Below are positions 36,053 to 43,957 of a stretch of DNA of 64,000 bases, piece by piece. The translations under genes and the position numbers were made by a program. Within the stretch, counting starts at the first letter, position 1. Each line of letters begins with the position of its first letter. The stretch comes from an uncultured Tenacibaculum sp. Its GTDB lineage: Bacteria > Bacteroidota > Bacteroidia > Flavobacteriales > Flavobacteriaceae. The notes below the pieces were generated by a model. That model ran no database searches, was not told where the DNA came from, and worked only from the letters and a program-made list of their open reading frames with translations. Location: the NCBI RefSeq assembly GCF_947495995.1, contig NZ_CANMAX010000007.1, positions 126,001 through 190,000 on the forward strand, read 5' to 3'.

Positions 36053-36550
36053 TTAACAACCACAATACATATCAATTTTTGTATTGTTCTTTGTTTCTGA
36101 AATTTTAAAATAGCATCCAACACCATTGTCAGTCGGTCCAAATTTAGTTTTATCCGAATTCCAACCGTGCTCCATTTCCATAGGAGAACTTTCAAAAATT
36201 AATTCTATCCACTGAATTAGATTTTGTTTTTCGGTTTTTGGTAAAGTTAGTTTTGATGATATTCCGCCAGCTTCTTTACATTGCTCTTCAGAATATACAA
36301 TTCCGTTTTCAAACCTTTGTTTAATGGCACAAATGCTATAATCGGGATATTTATACTTTTTAACTTCTAATTTTTCAGATTCTGCTTTGTAATTCTGATT
36401 TAGATATAGGTATGTGGCTTCTTGTGTGTAGTTTATCTTTTTCAGTTCCGACTTCAGTTTTGTTACATTTGGTTTTTTCAGTTTAAAACTCTGTGCGTTA
36501 CCGAAAATTGATAAAGTCAGAAATAATATAATTGCTAATCTCTTTTTCAT
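36053..36550 (-). CDS. Secreted Cys-containing hypothetical protein
   Basis: A 165-residue exported protein (signal MKKRLAIILFLTLSIFGNAQ). Four cysteines (YPDYSICAIKQ, EEQCKEAG, and NGVGCYFKIS plus MYCGC at the end) suggest disulfide bonding. No recognised family. It is followed on the right by the first reasonably complete repeat of the array. Confidence 0.65.
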   Translation of the reverse strand: MKKRLAIILFLTLSIFGNAQSFKLKKPNVTKLKSELKKINYTQEATYLYLNQNYKAESEKLEVKKYKYPDYSICAIKQRFENGIVYSEEQCKEAGGISSKLTLPKTEKQNLIQWIELIFESSPMEMEHGWNSDKTKFGPTDNGVGCYFKISETKNNTKIDMYCGC

Positions 36551-36556
36551 AATTGT

Positions 36557-36675
36557 TTACAACGTTGTCGCGCTTTTAGTTGTAAAGTTAATTAAAAGTG
36601 ATGAGCTTTTAATGTTTTGAAGTTTAGTTCTTAAGAGTAAATCCTTAAGGAGTTAATAATACATTTAATTGTATC
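36557..36675 (-). repeat. attC-like site, family A, partly worn
   Basis: Left arm TTTACAACGTTGTCGCGC (36556-36573), intact core GTAAAGTTAATTAAAAGTGA and a right half GTTAATAATACATTTAATTG in which the last arm has lost its GTT. The central GCGAGATTTAGTCC hairpin is degraded to GAAGTTTAGTTCTTAAG. First long copy from the left. Confidence 0.6.
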
Positions 36676-36679
36676 TGTT

Positions 36680-37123
36680 TTATTTTTTTAGTTCCATGTG
36701 TAAAGTTGGATAAGGTTTCCCAGAAGAATCTAATTCAGAGCGATCTATTACTTCAAATCCACAATGTTTGTAAAATCCTACAGCTTGCTCATTCTGTTCA
36801 TTCACGTCAACTTTAGTAACATTTAAATTGTCAATAGAATAGTTCAATAATTTTTTTCCAATTTTCTTTCCTCGATATTCTGGGTCAATAAATAACATTT
36901 CTAAATTCTGTTCAGCTACACCAAGAAAGCCAACTATTTTCTTCTCATTATTTCTGATGCATCTTAGTTCAACAGCATCTAAATATGTGTTTAAAATTAG
37001 TGGTTTAAAATATTCGATGTCCTCTTCTTTTAAAAAGTGGTGAGTTGCTCTTACTGAAGCTTCCCAAAGATCTACTACTTCTTGATATTCAGTTTTATCT
37101 ATTGTATCTATTTTTCGCTCCAT
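36680..37123 (-). CDS. GNAT-family N-acetyltransferase
   Basis: A 147-residue GNAT enzyme: EMLFIDPEYRGKKIGKKLL is motif A, followed by KVDVNEQNEQAVGFYKHCGF and the terminal LHMELKK. The opening (EYQEVVDLWEASVRATHHFL) is that of the YjaB/YjdJ-like subgroup. Arms of the unit still show a relic pair (GTATC near 36671, GATAC near 37136). Confidence 0.88.
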   Translation of the reverse strand: MERKIDTIDKTEYQEVVDLWEASVRATHHFLKEEDIEYFKPLILNTYLDAVELRCIRNNEKKIVGFLGVAEQNLEMLFIDPEYRGKKIGKKLLNYSIDNLNVTKVDVNEQNEQAVGFYKHCGFEVIDRSELDSSGKPYPTLHMELKK

Positions 37124-37236
37124 TTTCTTATTTTTTGATACCGTTATTATTATGAGTTAGTGTGATGAAGTAACTATGATTTATACGTTTGTTTAATTTT
37201 AGTCAGAATAATTAAATTAAAGAGAGTCAGTTCTTT

Positions 37237-37425
37237 TTAATTATGCACAGTTTTAAAATTTCCAAAAAATAAAGACGTAAGTAATAGTCCTATACCAACT
37301 CCTGTAAAAGAACCTTTCGTAAAATCAGTTAATTCAAAATATTGAGATAAAACTTGTTGACATGCAATAACAAATATTCCGATTGATAATAAAATTAATG
37401 TTTTTCTTTTCGTTATTTTTTTCAT
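37237..37425 (-). CDS. Small membrane protein, 62 aa
   Basis: A 62-residue protein with two helices (RKTLILLSIGIFVIACQQVL and GSFTGVGIGLLLTSLFFGN). It is short but has a basic start, clear hydrophobic segments and a good ATG. Family not recognised; such small two-helix proteins are frequent in Flavobacteria. Confidence 0.6.
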   Translation of the reverse strand: MKKITKRKTLILLSIGIFVIACQQVLSQYFELTDFTKGSFTGVGIGLLLTSLFFGNFKTVHN

Positions 37426-37465
37426 TCTATTATAATTTTAAAATATTAGTGTTTTAATTCAAGTA

Positions 37466-37573
37466 TTTGTTACGTTTTTTCTCAAATTCTTATTTACATT
37501 TTTTAGTTTTTTGAGATTTAGTCCGAAGAAATGAATTGCGTTAGCAATTAACTATAACCATTATTGTAGTGTC
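37466..37573 (-). repeat. attC-like site, family A, worn
   Basis: TTGTTACGTTTTTTCTC (37468-37484) stands for the left arm. GAGATTTAGTCCGAAGAAAT (37513-37532) and GTTAGCAATTAACTATAACC (37540-37559) are the hairpin and right half, ending ATTGTAGTGTC in place of the GTT arm. The A/T core with GTAAAGTTAATTAAAAG has been lost. Confidence 0.55.
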
Positions 37574-37578
37574 ATTTT

Positions 37579-38124
37579 TTATTTTTCAATTTTGTAAGTC
37601 CAAACACTGTCAATTCCTACTTTTAATTTTGTTAAGTTATTTTTCGCTTTTTCTTTTTCGATAAAGAAGAGTGAAGTTGAATCATATCAATAGAAATCTA
37701 TGCTTCTTTTTTTTAAACTATCCAATAGAGATATTCCTCTGTAAACTTTTTGATTACTCGTTCTAAGAAATCTCAAATCTATGTTATCGGAATATTCTGT
37801 ACTTATTCTGTTTTTAGTTTCTCGGTTAAAATTCGTAATTAGGTAAAATGAACTATCTTTAGAAGGATACCAATATAATGCTGAGTCGGATTCAATTAAC
37901 TTATCACTGTAAGCCCAAAGCTCAAATACTTTTCGTCTTGTGGTATCTACAATCATTTTTCTTTCTAAATCTTGATTAATTAACCATTTATTGAAATTAT
38001 TGTTATACTCAACCACTTCAACAATCGTTGAGTTTTCATCGTTTTCGTTTACTTTTTTTTGAAATTCATTCTTACAAGAAATCAGTAGAAACAAAATTGT
38101 CAATATGTAAAATGTCTGTCTCAT
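37579..38124 (-). pseudogene. Lipoprotein gene interrupted by an in-frame TGA
   Basis: The first part is a 145-residue lipoprotein (signal MRQTFYILTILFLLISCKNE). It ends KKRSIDFY with TGA at 37687-37689. The same frame continues for 35 more sense codons (YDSTSLFFIEKEKAKNNLTK, then LKVGIDSVWTYKIEK) to TAA at 37579-37581, and the extension has normal protein character. The gene therefore looks truncated by a nonsense mutation. Family not recognised. Confidence 0.65.
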
Positions 38125-38133
38125 TTTAATACG

Positions 38134-38243
38134 TCATAACGTTTTGTGTATTGTTATTTGCGCTTTTATTTGTAAAGTTAATTGAATGGATTTTACTTTT
38201 GTTTTTGATATGTTTTGTTCGAGGGAAGACACGTATGTTAACT
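38134..38243 (-). repeat. attC-like site, family A, left half intact
   Basis: Left arm CATAACGTTTTGTGTATTG and TTATTTGCGC are intact from 38134, as is GTAAAGTTAATTG. The right half (GTTTTTGATATGTTTTGTTC, then ATGTTAACTATTT near 38235) is badly changed. Its arms do not match those of the flanking units. Confidence 0.65.
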
Positions 38244-38254
38244 ATTTATTGATT

Positions 38255-38890
38255 TTATTCAGAAAAAGTAAAGCTATGATCAGTATCTGAATCATTATGA
38301 ATATTAAACCCTAATCTATGTAGTTCTCTTTTTTCTGATAAGTATTCTTTTGTTGTTAAATTGAGTTTAAAGAATTTAAATTCTTTTTTATTTAAACTAC
38401 TTAGACCAATAAAATTTATGTTTTCTTTACCTTTTCCATTAGAGATTGATTCTAACGTTAGATAATATTCATTTGAGTAACTGTATTCTTGATCTAAATT
38501 TTGATGTCCTTGATTTTTATACTTACCTACATCTTTATCAAGCTTATATATAAGTTTGTTTGTTATTCCTAATGATCTAATGTTTTGTTCAATTCTTTTC
38601 ACATCTGTGTGATTATTATAATTAGCTGTGAAAACACAGATAACACAATAGTCAGCATTAGAGGCATTTTTATTCGGTTTATTTGTAGATGTTTTAGAAC
38701 TATTTCCAAGTTTTCCGTCTGTTGTAGCTTTACGAATTAAGCTCCAAATTTCATCTATTTTACTTTTATGTTCGAATATCAACCATTTGCCGCTATTAGC
38801 TCTTTTTACAGTATAGTTGTTTTTCTCATTTTCAGCATAAATCCAATAAGAGTCGATAGTTTCACTAGGATTTCGTTGATCTTTTTCCAT
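38255..38890 (-). CDS. Bles03/DUF1917-like (putative phosphothreonine lyase domain) protein
   Basis: A 211-residue soluble protein. The pattern SYWIYAENEKNNYTV, SGKWLIFEHKSKIDEIWSLI, RKATTDGKLGNSSKTST and DYCVICVFTANYNNHTDVKR follows the Bles03/DUF1917 family, annotated in Bacteroidota as putative phosphothreonine lyase domain. The expected conserved blocks (GKWL, TxxGxLG, VxVxT) are all present. The biochemical role in bacteria is not established. It sits in a unit with damaged ends. Confidence 0.65.
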   Translation of the reverse strand: MEKDQRNPSETIDSYWIYAENEKNNYTVKRANSGKWLIFEHKSKIDEIWSLIRKATTDGKLGNSSKTSTNKPNKNASNADYCVICVFTANYNNHTDVKRIEQNIRSLGITNKLIYKLDKDVGKYKNQGHQNLDQEYSYSNEYYLTLESISNGKGKENINFIGLSSLNKKEFKFFKLNLTTKEYLSEKRELHRLGFNIHNDSDTDHSFTFSE

Positions 38891-38902
38891 TTTTAGTTTT
38901 TT

Positions 38903-39012
38903 GGATAACGTTATTTGCGCTTTTTGGTTGTAAAGTTAATGACTTTTGGTTTTGTGAGATTTAGTACTAATTTTCAGAATAATTTCTCATAAAATCTTTC
39001 AACACTGTATAA
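38903..39012 (-). repeat. attC-like site, family A, deleted left arm
   Basis: GGATAACGTTATTTGCGC (38903-38920) lacks the TTTGTGTATTG piece normally found between AACG and TTATTTGCG. TTGTAAAGTTAATGACTTTT and GTTTTGTGAGATTTAGT follow, then the right arm is unrecognisable. A clear deletion derivative. Confidence 0.6.
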
Positions 39013-39026
39013 TTTCATCTCAATTT

Positions 39027-39314
39027 TTATCGTTGTCCAAATATTGCTCCAAGAATAAAGAAAATAGGAGTAATTATTAAAAATGAAAAACCTATTTTTC
39101 TCATCAGTATTTTTCTATTTAATTTTTTAATGATTTTTTTATCTGAGGTTAAAGAGATAGCTTTTCTAATATGTTTAAAAGCATATGTAGGTTTGTCTGT
39201 TATTATTTCAGAGGTTTCAATCTTAGATATAATAATGCTAGGATTTGAAAGAAATGTTAATACAATTCCCAAAATCCAAGAAAAGCTCATTAGTATAGAG
39301 AATGTTTGATTCAT
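39027..39314 (-). CDS. Small membrane protein, 95 aa
   Basis: A 95-residue protein with an N-terminal helix (ILMSFSWILGIVLTFLS), a basic middle (KHIRKAISLTSDKKIIKKLN) and a C-terminal helix (GFSFLIITPIFFILGAIFG). No recognised family. Single-gene unit between two damaged repeats. Confidence 0.6.
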   Translation of the reverse strand: MNQTFSILMSFSWILGIVLTFLSNPSIIISKIETSEIITDKPTYAFKHIRKAISLTSDKKIIKKLNRKILMRKIGFSFLIITPIFFILGAIFGQR

Positions 39315-39323
39315 TTTTTTGAC

Positions 39324-39433
39324 TTATAGCTAACGGTTTTGGCTATGATTCCGTTAAGAAATTCCCCATTGATTTATAATTTATTTTAGTGTGGGACAAA
39401 ACTACAATGAATTATAGACACTGTTGTGAACAG
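39324..39433 (-). repeat. attC-like site, divergent family
   Basis: Left arm TATAGCTAACGGTTTTGGCT (39325-39344), right arm TATAGACACTGTTGTGAACA (39413-39432). Between them are ATTCCGTTAAGAAATTCC and ATTTATAATTTATTTTAG, not the family A core. It keeps the AAC...GTT ends and the total length of about 110 bp, but its inner sequence is its own. Confidence 0.6.
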
Positions 39434-39435
39434 TT

Positions 39436-39993
39436 TTAATAATTTCGCAACTTATGTTTTTTATTAACACGTCTGTCTGCCATAAATAGGATTCTGTCTG
39501 CTTTAGTGAAATCAATTTTTAAATCTGAACAAACTTTTTTTAAATCCACTAAATATTTTACATACAACTCTATTTGATTATCGATATTTTTATCGCTCAA
39601 ATAACTACTCAAATTCAATTCTTGTCCAACATAAATTATTCTATACACTCTTTGGTCAATTATCTGATAGATTTTTGGATTTCTAAACCTCAAAATTGTC
39701 GAAGCCATTGCCAATTGAACACCTTTTGTCTTTAATAACATTTTTAAAATTCGCTTGGTTTTTTCCAAGTTAATTTGTTCATCGATGGGATTCAAAGAGT
39801 TTAATTCTGAAATCAATTCTCTGTTAAAATCAGCATAGCGATTAACTTTCCATAAAACAATTTCATTCAGTTTGTTTTGGTCAAAATCAGAGTTGTCAGA
39901 ATCAAGTTTTTTAGTTAGTTCCGCTTGATATTTGAATTCACTATCGCTATCTAAAATTTCAAAATCCTTATCAAAAATTGTCTTATGATTCAT
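39436..39993 (-). CDS. HhH-GPD DNA-glycosylase-like protein
   Basis: A 185-residue soluble helical protein. The segment KGVQLAMASTILRFRNPKIY followed by QIIDQRVYRIIYVGQEL is typical of a small group related to HhH-GPD glycosylases in which S-T-I-L-R-F packs beside the hairpin. The catalytic Asp may be in QIIDQRV. It could act on DNA, but substrate and activity are inference. Common as a stand-alone gene in Flavobacteria. Confidence 0.5.
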   Translation of the reverse strand: MNHKTIFDKDFEILDSDSEFKYQAELTKKLDSDNSDFDQNKLNEIVLWKVNRYADFNRELISELNSLNPIDEQINLEKTKRILKMLLKTKGVQLAMASTILRFRNPKIYQIIDQRVYRIIYVGQELNLSSYLSDKNIDNQIELYVKYLVDLKKVCSDLKIDFTKADRILFMADRRVNKKHKLRNY

Positions 39994-40003
39994 TTTTTAA
40001 ATT

Positions 40004-40138
40004 TGCTACAACGTTCTGCGTATTATTATTTGCGATTCTGTTTGTAAAGTTAATTAAAAGTGATGAGCTTTTAGCTTTGCGAGATTTAGCCCGAAGGATT
40101 AAATTCGAAAGTAATTAACTATATGTTTTGTGTGGTGT
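40004..40138 (-). repeat. attC-like site, family A
   Basis: Left arm TGCTACAACGTTCTGCGTAT (40004-40023), core GTAAAGTTAATTAAAAGTGA, hairpin GCGAGATTTAGCCCGAAGGA, right half GTAATTAACTATATGTTTTG with the arm worn to GTGTGGTG (40130-40137). Left arm complement GTTGTAGC is close to the GTTGTGAAC end at 39423. Confidence 0.75.
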
Positions 40139-40144
40139 CGTTTT

Positions 40145-40720
40145 TCATTTTTTATTCCAATAATCACCATTTTTAATCTTTTCAGATACTGTCTTGATGA
40201 ATTGATTATATTTTCCAATTGGTTCAAATTTCAATAATTCGGGATTTTCAGTCAACCATTTTTCTATAATTCCTGAAGTCCAAATTTCAGGTAACTTTTC
40301 ATCGTCGAGATAATTTGACATAAAAGCAAATTCATTAACCATAGTAAGTTTGTCAAAATCATAATCGGATTTGTCCGCAGGGAAATGTTCAATAATATAT
40401 GATTGATGACAACATTGTAAGTGTTCTGCATAAAGTTTGGTGAATACTAAACTAACATATTTTTTGTGAGCAATTTTGTCTGTAGTTCTTAACTCTTTAA
40501 ATGCATTAATTATATTTTCGGAAATTGAGTCCAAAGCAGATGGTCCTTTAGGTGAAAAATTCATAGCGAATTCAGAAACTTCGTTTTTATAATTCCGAAA
40601 TTCTGATTGAGTTTTTGATTCAAATTTGGAGTTGATTTCGTTTTCAGTTTTTCTCTGTTTCTGATTACAACTAAGAAGCAAAAATAAAGTTGATGAAAAA
40701 AGGAATTTCTTCAAATTCAT
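40145..40720 (-). CDS. Hypothetical lipoprotein
   Basis: I start it at the ATG at 40720 (MNLKKFLFSSTLFLLLSCNQ, lipidation Cys); a longer open frame upstream is only translated repeat. 191 residues, helical (KAFKEL-type segments, TDKIAHKKYVSLVFTKLYAE) with a His/Cys cluster (EHLQCCHQSYIIEHF) that could bind metal. Family not recognised. Confidence 0.68.
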   Translation of the reverse strand: MNLKKFLFSSTLFLLLSCNQKQRKTENEINSKFESKTQSEFRNYKNEVSEFAMNFSPKGPSALDSISENIINAFKELRTTDKIAHKKYVSLVFTKLYAEHLQCCHQSYIIEHFPADKSDYDFDKLTMVNEFAFMSNYLDDEKLPEIWTSGIIEKWLTENPELLKFEPIGKYNQFIKTVSEKIKNGDYWNKK

Positions 40721-40737
40721 AGTATTTCTGTTAAATG

Positions 40738-40864
40738 AACCGCAACGTTCAGTGTGTTTTTTATTTGTAAAATTAATTAAAAGTGATGAACTTTTGGTTT
40801 TGCGAGATTTAGTCCGAAGGAACAAATCCGCAAGCAATTAAGAATATATTTTGTTGTACCGAGT
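40738..40864 (-). repeat. attC-like site, family A
   Basis: Left arm ACCGCAACGTTCAGTGTG (40739-40756), then TTTTTTATTTGTAAAATTAA, AGTGATGAACTTTTGGTTTT, hairpin GATTTAGTCCGAAGGAACAA, right arm ATTTTGTTGTACCGAG (40849-40864). ACCGCAAC pairs imperfectly with GTGTGGTG at 40130, so the lipoprotein unit still shows its ends. The right arm GTTGTACCG finds no partner further right. Confidence 0.78.
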
Positions 40865-41263
40865 TTAGTTTATTTTTTCGTTTTCTAATTCAGAGAACCT
40901 CTGTTTGTCAGTTGGCACGATGTCAATTAATTCAAAATTATTTTTATCCAGAATATCAAAGTCGACCAATTCAAGGTATTTATCAACTATTTGCCTGTCA
41001 ATCATTATTTTTCCACCGCCAGTATAATGTCTATCTTGTCCATTCTTTTTTACCCCAGAAATCCAATATCCATCTTTAGTTTCTAAATCGTAGTAATTGG
41101 AAGAGTCTGAATAAGCGTATGCATATCCACTTGTATTTTTGAATGCTTTCCCGTTGAAATAGACTGTCTTTCCTGATTTTGAAAATTCTACTTTACCGAT
41201 CCAAGCACCTCCTCGGTTACTTTGATCAGTCTTGTGTTCTATATACATTATTCGATTTTTCAT
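40865..41263 (-). CDS. Small conserved protein of unknown function (mis-named DXS-like in databases)
   Basis: A 132-residue soluble protein with the pattern MYIEHKTDQSNRGGAWIGKV, EFSKSGKTVYFNGKAFKN, YYDLETKDGYWISGVKKNGQ and DRHYTGGGKIMIDRQI. I recognise this as a widespread small family that some databases label, wrongly in my view, as 1-deoxy-D-xylulose-5-phosphate synthase; it is far too short and lacks the thiamine site. True role unknown. Confidence 0.7.
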   Translation of the reverse strand: MKNRIMYIEHKTDQSNRGGAWIGKVEFSKSGKTVYFNGKAFKNTSGYAYAYSDSSNYYDLETKDGYWISGVKKNGQDRHYTGGGKIMIDRQIVDKYLELVDFDILDKNNFELIDIVPTDKQRFSELENEKIN

Positions 41264-41291
41264 TTTCTAATTTCAAAGATTTATTTTTTTA

Positions 41292-41411
41292 TTATAAATT
41301 TTCAATTCCCAATTTTAAAACTAGTGAATCTTTTTTCAAATTGATATTTCCTGCAATTTCGGTGGATGCACCTTCAAAAATTTCGAAACTTATTTTCAAA
41401 GTATCATCTAT
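41292..41411 (-). pseudogene. Fragment of a coding sequence
   Basis: In the 190 bp gap between two genes, a minus-strand frame open from just after a TAG (41412-41414) to TAA (41292-41294) encodes 39 codons of protein-like sequence (DDTLKISFEIFEGASTEIAG, then NINLKKDSLVLKLGI) with no start codon. It looks like the 3' remnant of a lost gene, left beside a unit whose right arm is missing. Confidence 0.4.
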
Positions 41412-41453
41412 CTATTTGGCTATGAGGAGTAATGTCCCGAAGGTCATTATTTA

Positions 41454-41918
41454 TTATAGTTCTTTTAGCGGATCATTTTTTTCAATTTTTATTTTTAAGT
41501 CACGTAGTCTTTTCTTTACGTTTGATTCTAAATTTCTTTTTACCATTTGATTAAAAAAACTGAAAGGGAAACGTAATTGGAATGAATACAAGAAAGTTAC
41601 TTCTGTCATACCTTTTTTTATTTCCTTGAATGTCCAAGAACCTAAAAAAGATTTGAAGATAAGAGGACCTTGAGTCATTTTAATTGCTGTCGCTTTTGGC
41701 CTATTGTAAGTTATATATTCTGTAACCATTCCGAGTCCATTTTTTGCAACACAATATGCCTTTACTCCTTTATCAGCTTTGACTGCGCCTTCGATTAAGT
41801 GAGCTTTTTTAAGAAAGGTGTCCCAACTTAATCTTTGATTATAATCTTGCGTTAAATCAAAAACGACTTCTGGAGTACAATTAATTTCAATAATTTCTGT
41901 AAACTTTATATTTTTCAT
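41454..41918 (-). CDS. SRPBCC-fold protein
   Basis: A 154-residue protein with the polyketide-cyclase/START pattern: FTEIIEINCTPEVVFDLTQD, RLSWDTFLKKAHLIEGA, VTEYITYNRPKATAIKMTQG and a C-terminal helix. It is directly adjacent to 41919..42428, which has the same fold, so the pair arose by duplication or works as a heterodimer. Ligand unknown. Confidence 0.82.
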   Translation of the reverse strand: MKNIKFTEIIEINCTPEVVFDLTQDYNQRLSWDTFLKKAHLIEGAVKADKGVKAYCVAKNGLGMVTEYITYNRPKATAIKMTQGPLIFKSFLGSWTFKEIKKGMTEVTFLYSFQLRFPFSFFNQMVKRNLESNVKKRLRDLKIKIEKNDPLKEL

Positions 41919-42428
41919 TTATTCACTATTCTTTTTTATTGAAGTTAATAGGTATTTCTGAAAAGCCGTCAAAATGAGCTTTACTGGAATACTGAACAAT
42001 AAATAAACTCTTCTATCGAGGCTATAAGTTGTAGAAAGTTTAAGTTGGATTTTCTCACCTTTTTTGCTCAAATAGTAAGATCCGTTTAGGATTCTGAAAA
42101 CACCATCTGAGATATCAAAAAAGTGACCTACTACAAAACCCTTTTCTGGATTAAAGTTGAATGAGTATTCTTTTAATGGTTCCCAGGTAGTTATCTTTTG
42201 TATGAATTTTTTACCTGTATCAAAATAAGCAATTCTTTGACCTCCTTTACCCTCTTTTAAAAGGTCTGCTTTCAATGGTCTCGGAATTCCAATAAGTTTA
42301 AAAGCAGTTGGTTCTGAAAATTGTTCAATTTGAACATTGGTAATATTTCTCCAAGTTTTTTCTGGTCTTCCGTTAATGTCAATGGAAGATGAAATTGTTT
42401 TTATAATATGTCGATTTGAAGTTGTCAA
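41919..42428 (-). CDS. SRPBCC-fold protein
   Basis: A 169-residue protein with a similar layout to its downstream neighbour: IIKTISSSIDINGRPEKTWR, WEPLKEYSFNFNPEKGF, then SYYLSKKGEKIQLKLSTTY and a helical end. The stop is directly followed by the ATG of 41454..41918 (no gap), so the two are translated in tandem. Probably a lipid- or small-molecule-binding pair. Confidence 0.78.
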   Translation of the reverse strand: MTTSNRHIIKTISSSIDINGRPEKTWRNITNVQIEQFSEPTAFKLIGIPRPLKADLLKEGKGGQRIAYFDTGKKFIQKITTWEPLKEYSFNFNPEKGFVVGHFFDISDGVFRILNGSYYLSKKGEKIQLKLSTTYSLDRRVYLLFSIPVKLILTAFQKYLLTSIKKNSE

Positions 42429-42442
42429 TTCGTTTTTATAAA

Positions 42443-42587
42443 TGCCCGCTAACGTATTTGTGTATGATTTTTTTTTGCGGGAAAAGGACGCGAGTTCTTT
42501 TCCGTTGATGCGGAAAGATAATTAATAAGATTGAATTTCCGCTGAGGAAATTCAGCCGCAATTAATTATACACCTTGTTGTAACCAG
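42443..42587 (-). repeat. attC-like site, family B
   Basis: Left arm TGCCCGCTAACGTATTTGTG (42443-42462), right arm CACCTTGTTGTAACCAG (42571-42587). Inside lie two hairpins: GGAAAAGGACGCGAGTTCTT and TGAATTTCCGCTGAGGAAAT. The right arm pairs with TGGTTACAAC at 43959-43968 (10 bases), closing the two-gene unit 42588..43953. Confidence 0.82.
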
Positions 42588-43313
42588 TTATTTATTCCAT
42601 TCTTTTAGTTTTCTAAAGACTAATAAATGTAAGAAAATTATTGTAGCTGGTGCAAAAGCAGGAATCCAACTAAAAGGAAATGTTCCAAATTGTTGTACAC
42701 CTGATTCATTATTTTCTATTGCAAATCTGGTTAAAATTGTTGCTGTTGTTAATACAGATAGAATATCTAGGAGACCAATTATATTCCAAACCCAAACCAA
42801 TTGTCTTGCAAATGAAAGTCTTTTTCTTAAAGCTATCATAACAGGAATGGCTAAAATAGCGGTCAAAATATCACCAGTACCTCCAATATATGCAAACTCT
42901 TTAGGTATAGAGTTATAAAAATAAGCCAAAAAGAAAAATAGACCAACAAACCGAAAAAGGTGTATTAAAATTAATTGTTCAAGTTTAATATGCTTAAATA
43001 CAAACTTAAACCATTTAGTTTTTTGAATATAAAAAAGATAAAATAGAAAAAGAGGTATTGCTGAAAAAGCTATTATTCTAGGAGGAAGCACATTTTTTTC
43101 AAAAAAACCAGTTAATGACACTAAAGCTATAATTGTAAAATAGGACCAATAAAAAATAAATATTTTTTTATTTATAGATGAGTTGACTTTATCGCCATCA
43201 TTTTTATAAGCTAATTTTACTGCGTTTGCAATTAGATAAAGAGGTATTGTACTAAAGCTGATAATGAATAGAGAAGATACCCAAATAGGCACTTGTGTAA
43301 TTGATAATTCCAT
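42588..43313 (-). CDS. Polytopic membrane protein under Crp-type control
   Basis: A 241-residue protein with seven hydrophobic segments (e.g. IWVSSLFIISFSTIPLYLIA, LILIHLFRFVGLFFFLAYFY, GTGDILTAILAIPVMIALRK, WIPAFAPATIIFLHLLVF). No recognised family. It follows the Crp-type gene 43381..43953 inside the same cassette, with a palindrome between them. Confidence 0.72.
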   Translation of the reverse strand: MELSITQVPIWVSSLFIISFSTIPLYLIANAVKLAYKNDGDKVNSSINKKIFIFYWSYFTIIALVSLTGFFEKNVLPPRIIAFSAIPLFLFYLFYIQKTKWFKFVFKHIKLEQLILIHLFRFVGLFFFLAYFYNSIPKEFAYIGGTGDILTAILAIPVMIALRKRLSFARQLVWVWNIIGLLDILSVLTTATILTRFAIENNESGVQQFGTFPFSWIPAFAPATIIFLHLLVFRKLKEWNK

Positions 43314-43361
43314 AATTGTTATTGTTTTTCACAAAGATGGATTATTGTATTAGATATTAAA

Positions 43362-43375
43362 TTGCCATAAGGCAA
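43362..43375. promoter_or_regulatory. 14 bp palindrome, candidate operator
   Basis: TTGCCATAAGGCAA is a 5+5 inverted repeat with four bases between. It lies 49 bp upstream of 42588..43313, after the stop of the Crp-type gene, and its centre is about 33 bp upstream of a CATCTTTG box (43332-43339), close to the Bacteroidota minus-7 element. A terminator for the regulator gene is an alternative. Confidence 0.42.
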
Positions 43376-43380
43376 CTTGC

Positions 43381-43953
43381 TTAAAGTATTTCAATTTCTT
43401 TTCTAATTCTGCTCAAAGAATATTTGGTTATACCTAAATAAGAAGCAATGATATGAAGTGGAACTTTTTCAATAATTTCTGGACAATTATTTTTCAAATA
43501 TAAATATCGATCTTGAGCTGTTTCTTTATGGAAAGAAATCATTCTTTTATTAATATGGGCATAATTTAATGTCAAAAGCATTCTTCCCCATTCTCTAAAT
43601 TCAGGGATGCTATGGAAGCAATGTTGCACATTATCATAGTTAATACTATACACTTCACAATCAGTAATTAGTTCATAATTTTCGTCACTGGGTTTTTGCT
43701 CAAAAAAAGATAAATAATCATTTAAAAAGTCTGGTGCTGAAAAAAACCTTGTAGTTACTTCATCACCATTCAAGTCAATAATGTAACATCTAATAATTCC
43801 AGATTCTAAAAAATAAGATTTTCTACTTGTTTTACCTTCTTGAATTATTAAAGTTCCTTTATGCAAAGTTTCGTTTTTAAAATATGTAGCAATTAAGTCA
43901 GCTTTTTCATCTGACATTGACTTAATATTTTTAAGATATTCTCGAAGTTTCAT
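43381..43953 (-). CDS. Crp/Fnr-family transcriptional regulator
   Basis: A 190-residue regulator: beta-roll domain (LIQEGKTSRKSYFLESGIIR) and winged helix with ASYLGITKYSLSRIRKE. No Fe-S cysteines. It forms a two-gene integron-type cassette with the membrane protein 42588..43313. Confidence 0.9.
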   Translation of the reverse strand: MKLREYLKNIKSMSDEKADLIATYFKNETLHKGTLIIQEGKTSRKSYFLESGIIRCYIIDLNGDEVTTRFFSAPDFLNDYLSFFEQKPSDENYELITDCEVYSINYDNVQHCFHSIPEFREWGRMLLTLNYAHINKRMISFHKETAQDRYLYLKNNCPEIIEKVPLHIIASYLGITKYSLSRIRKEIEIL

Positions 43954-43957
43954 TTAA

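Noticed and set aside
37687-37689. TGA as a recoded selenocysteine codon
   Set aside because: No SECIS-like hairpin is evident next to it, no selenoprotein family is recognised, and neighbouring genes show ordinary decay. A nonsense mutation is simpler.
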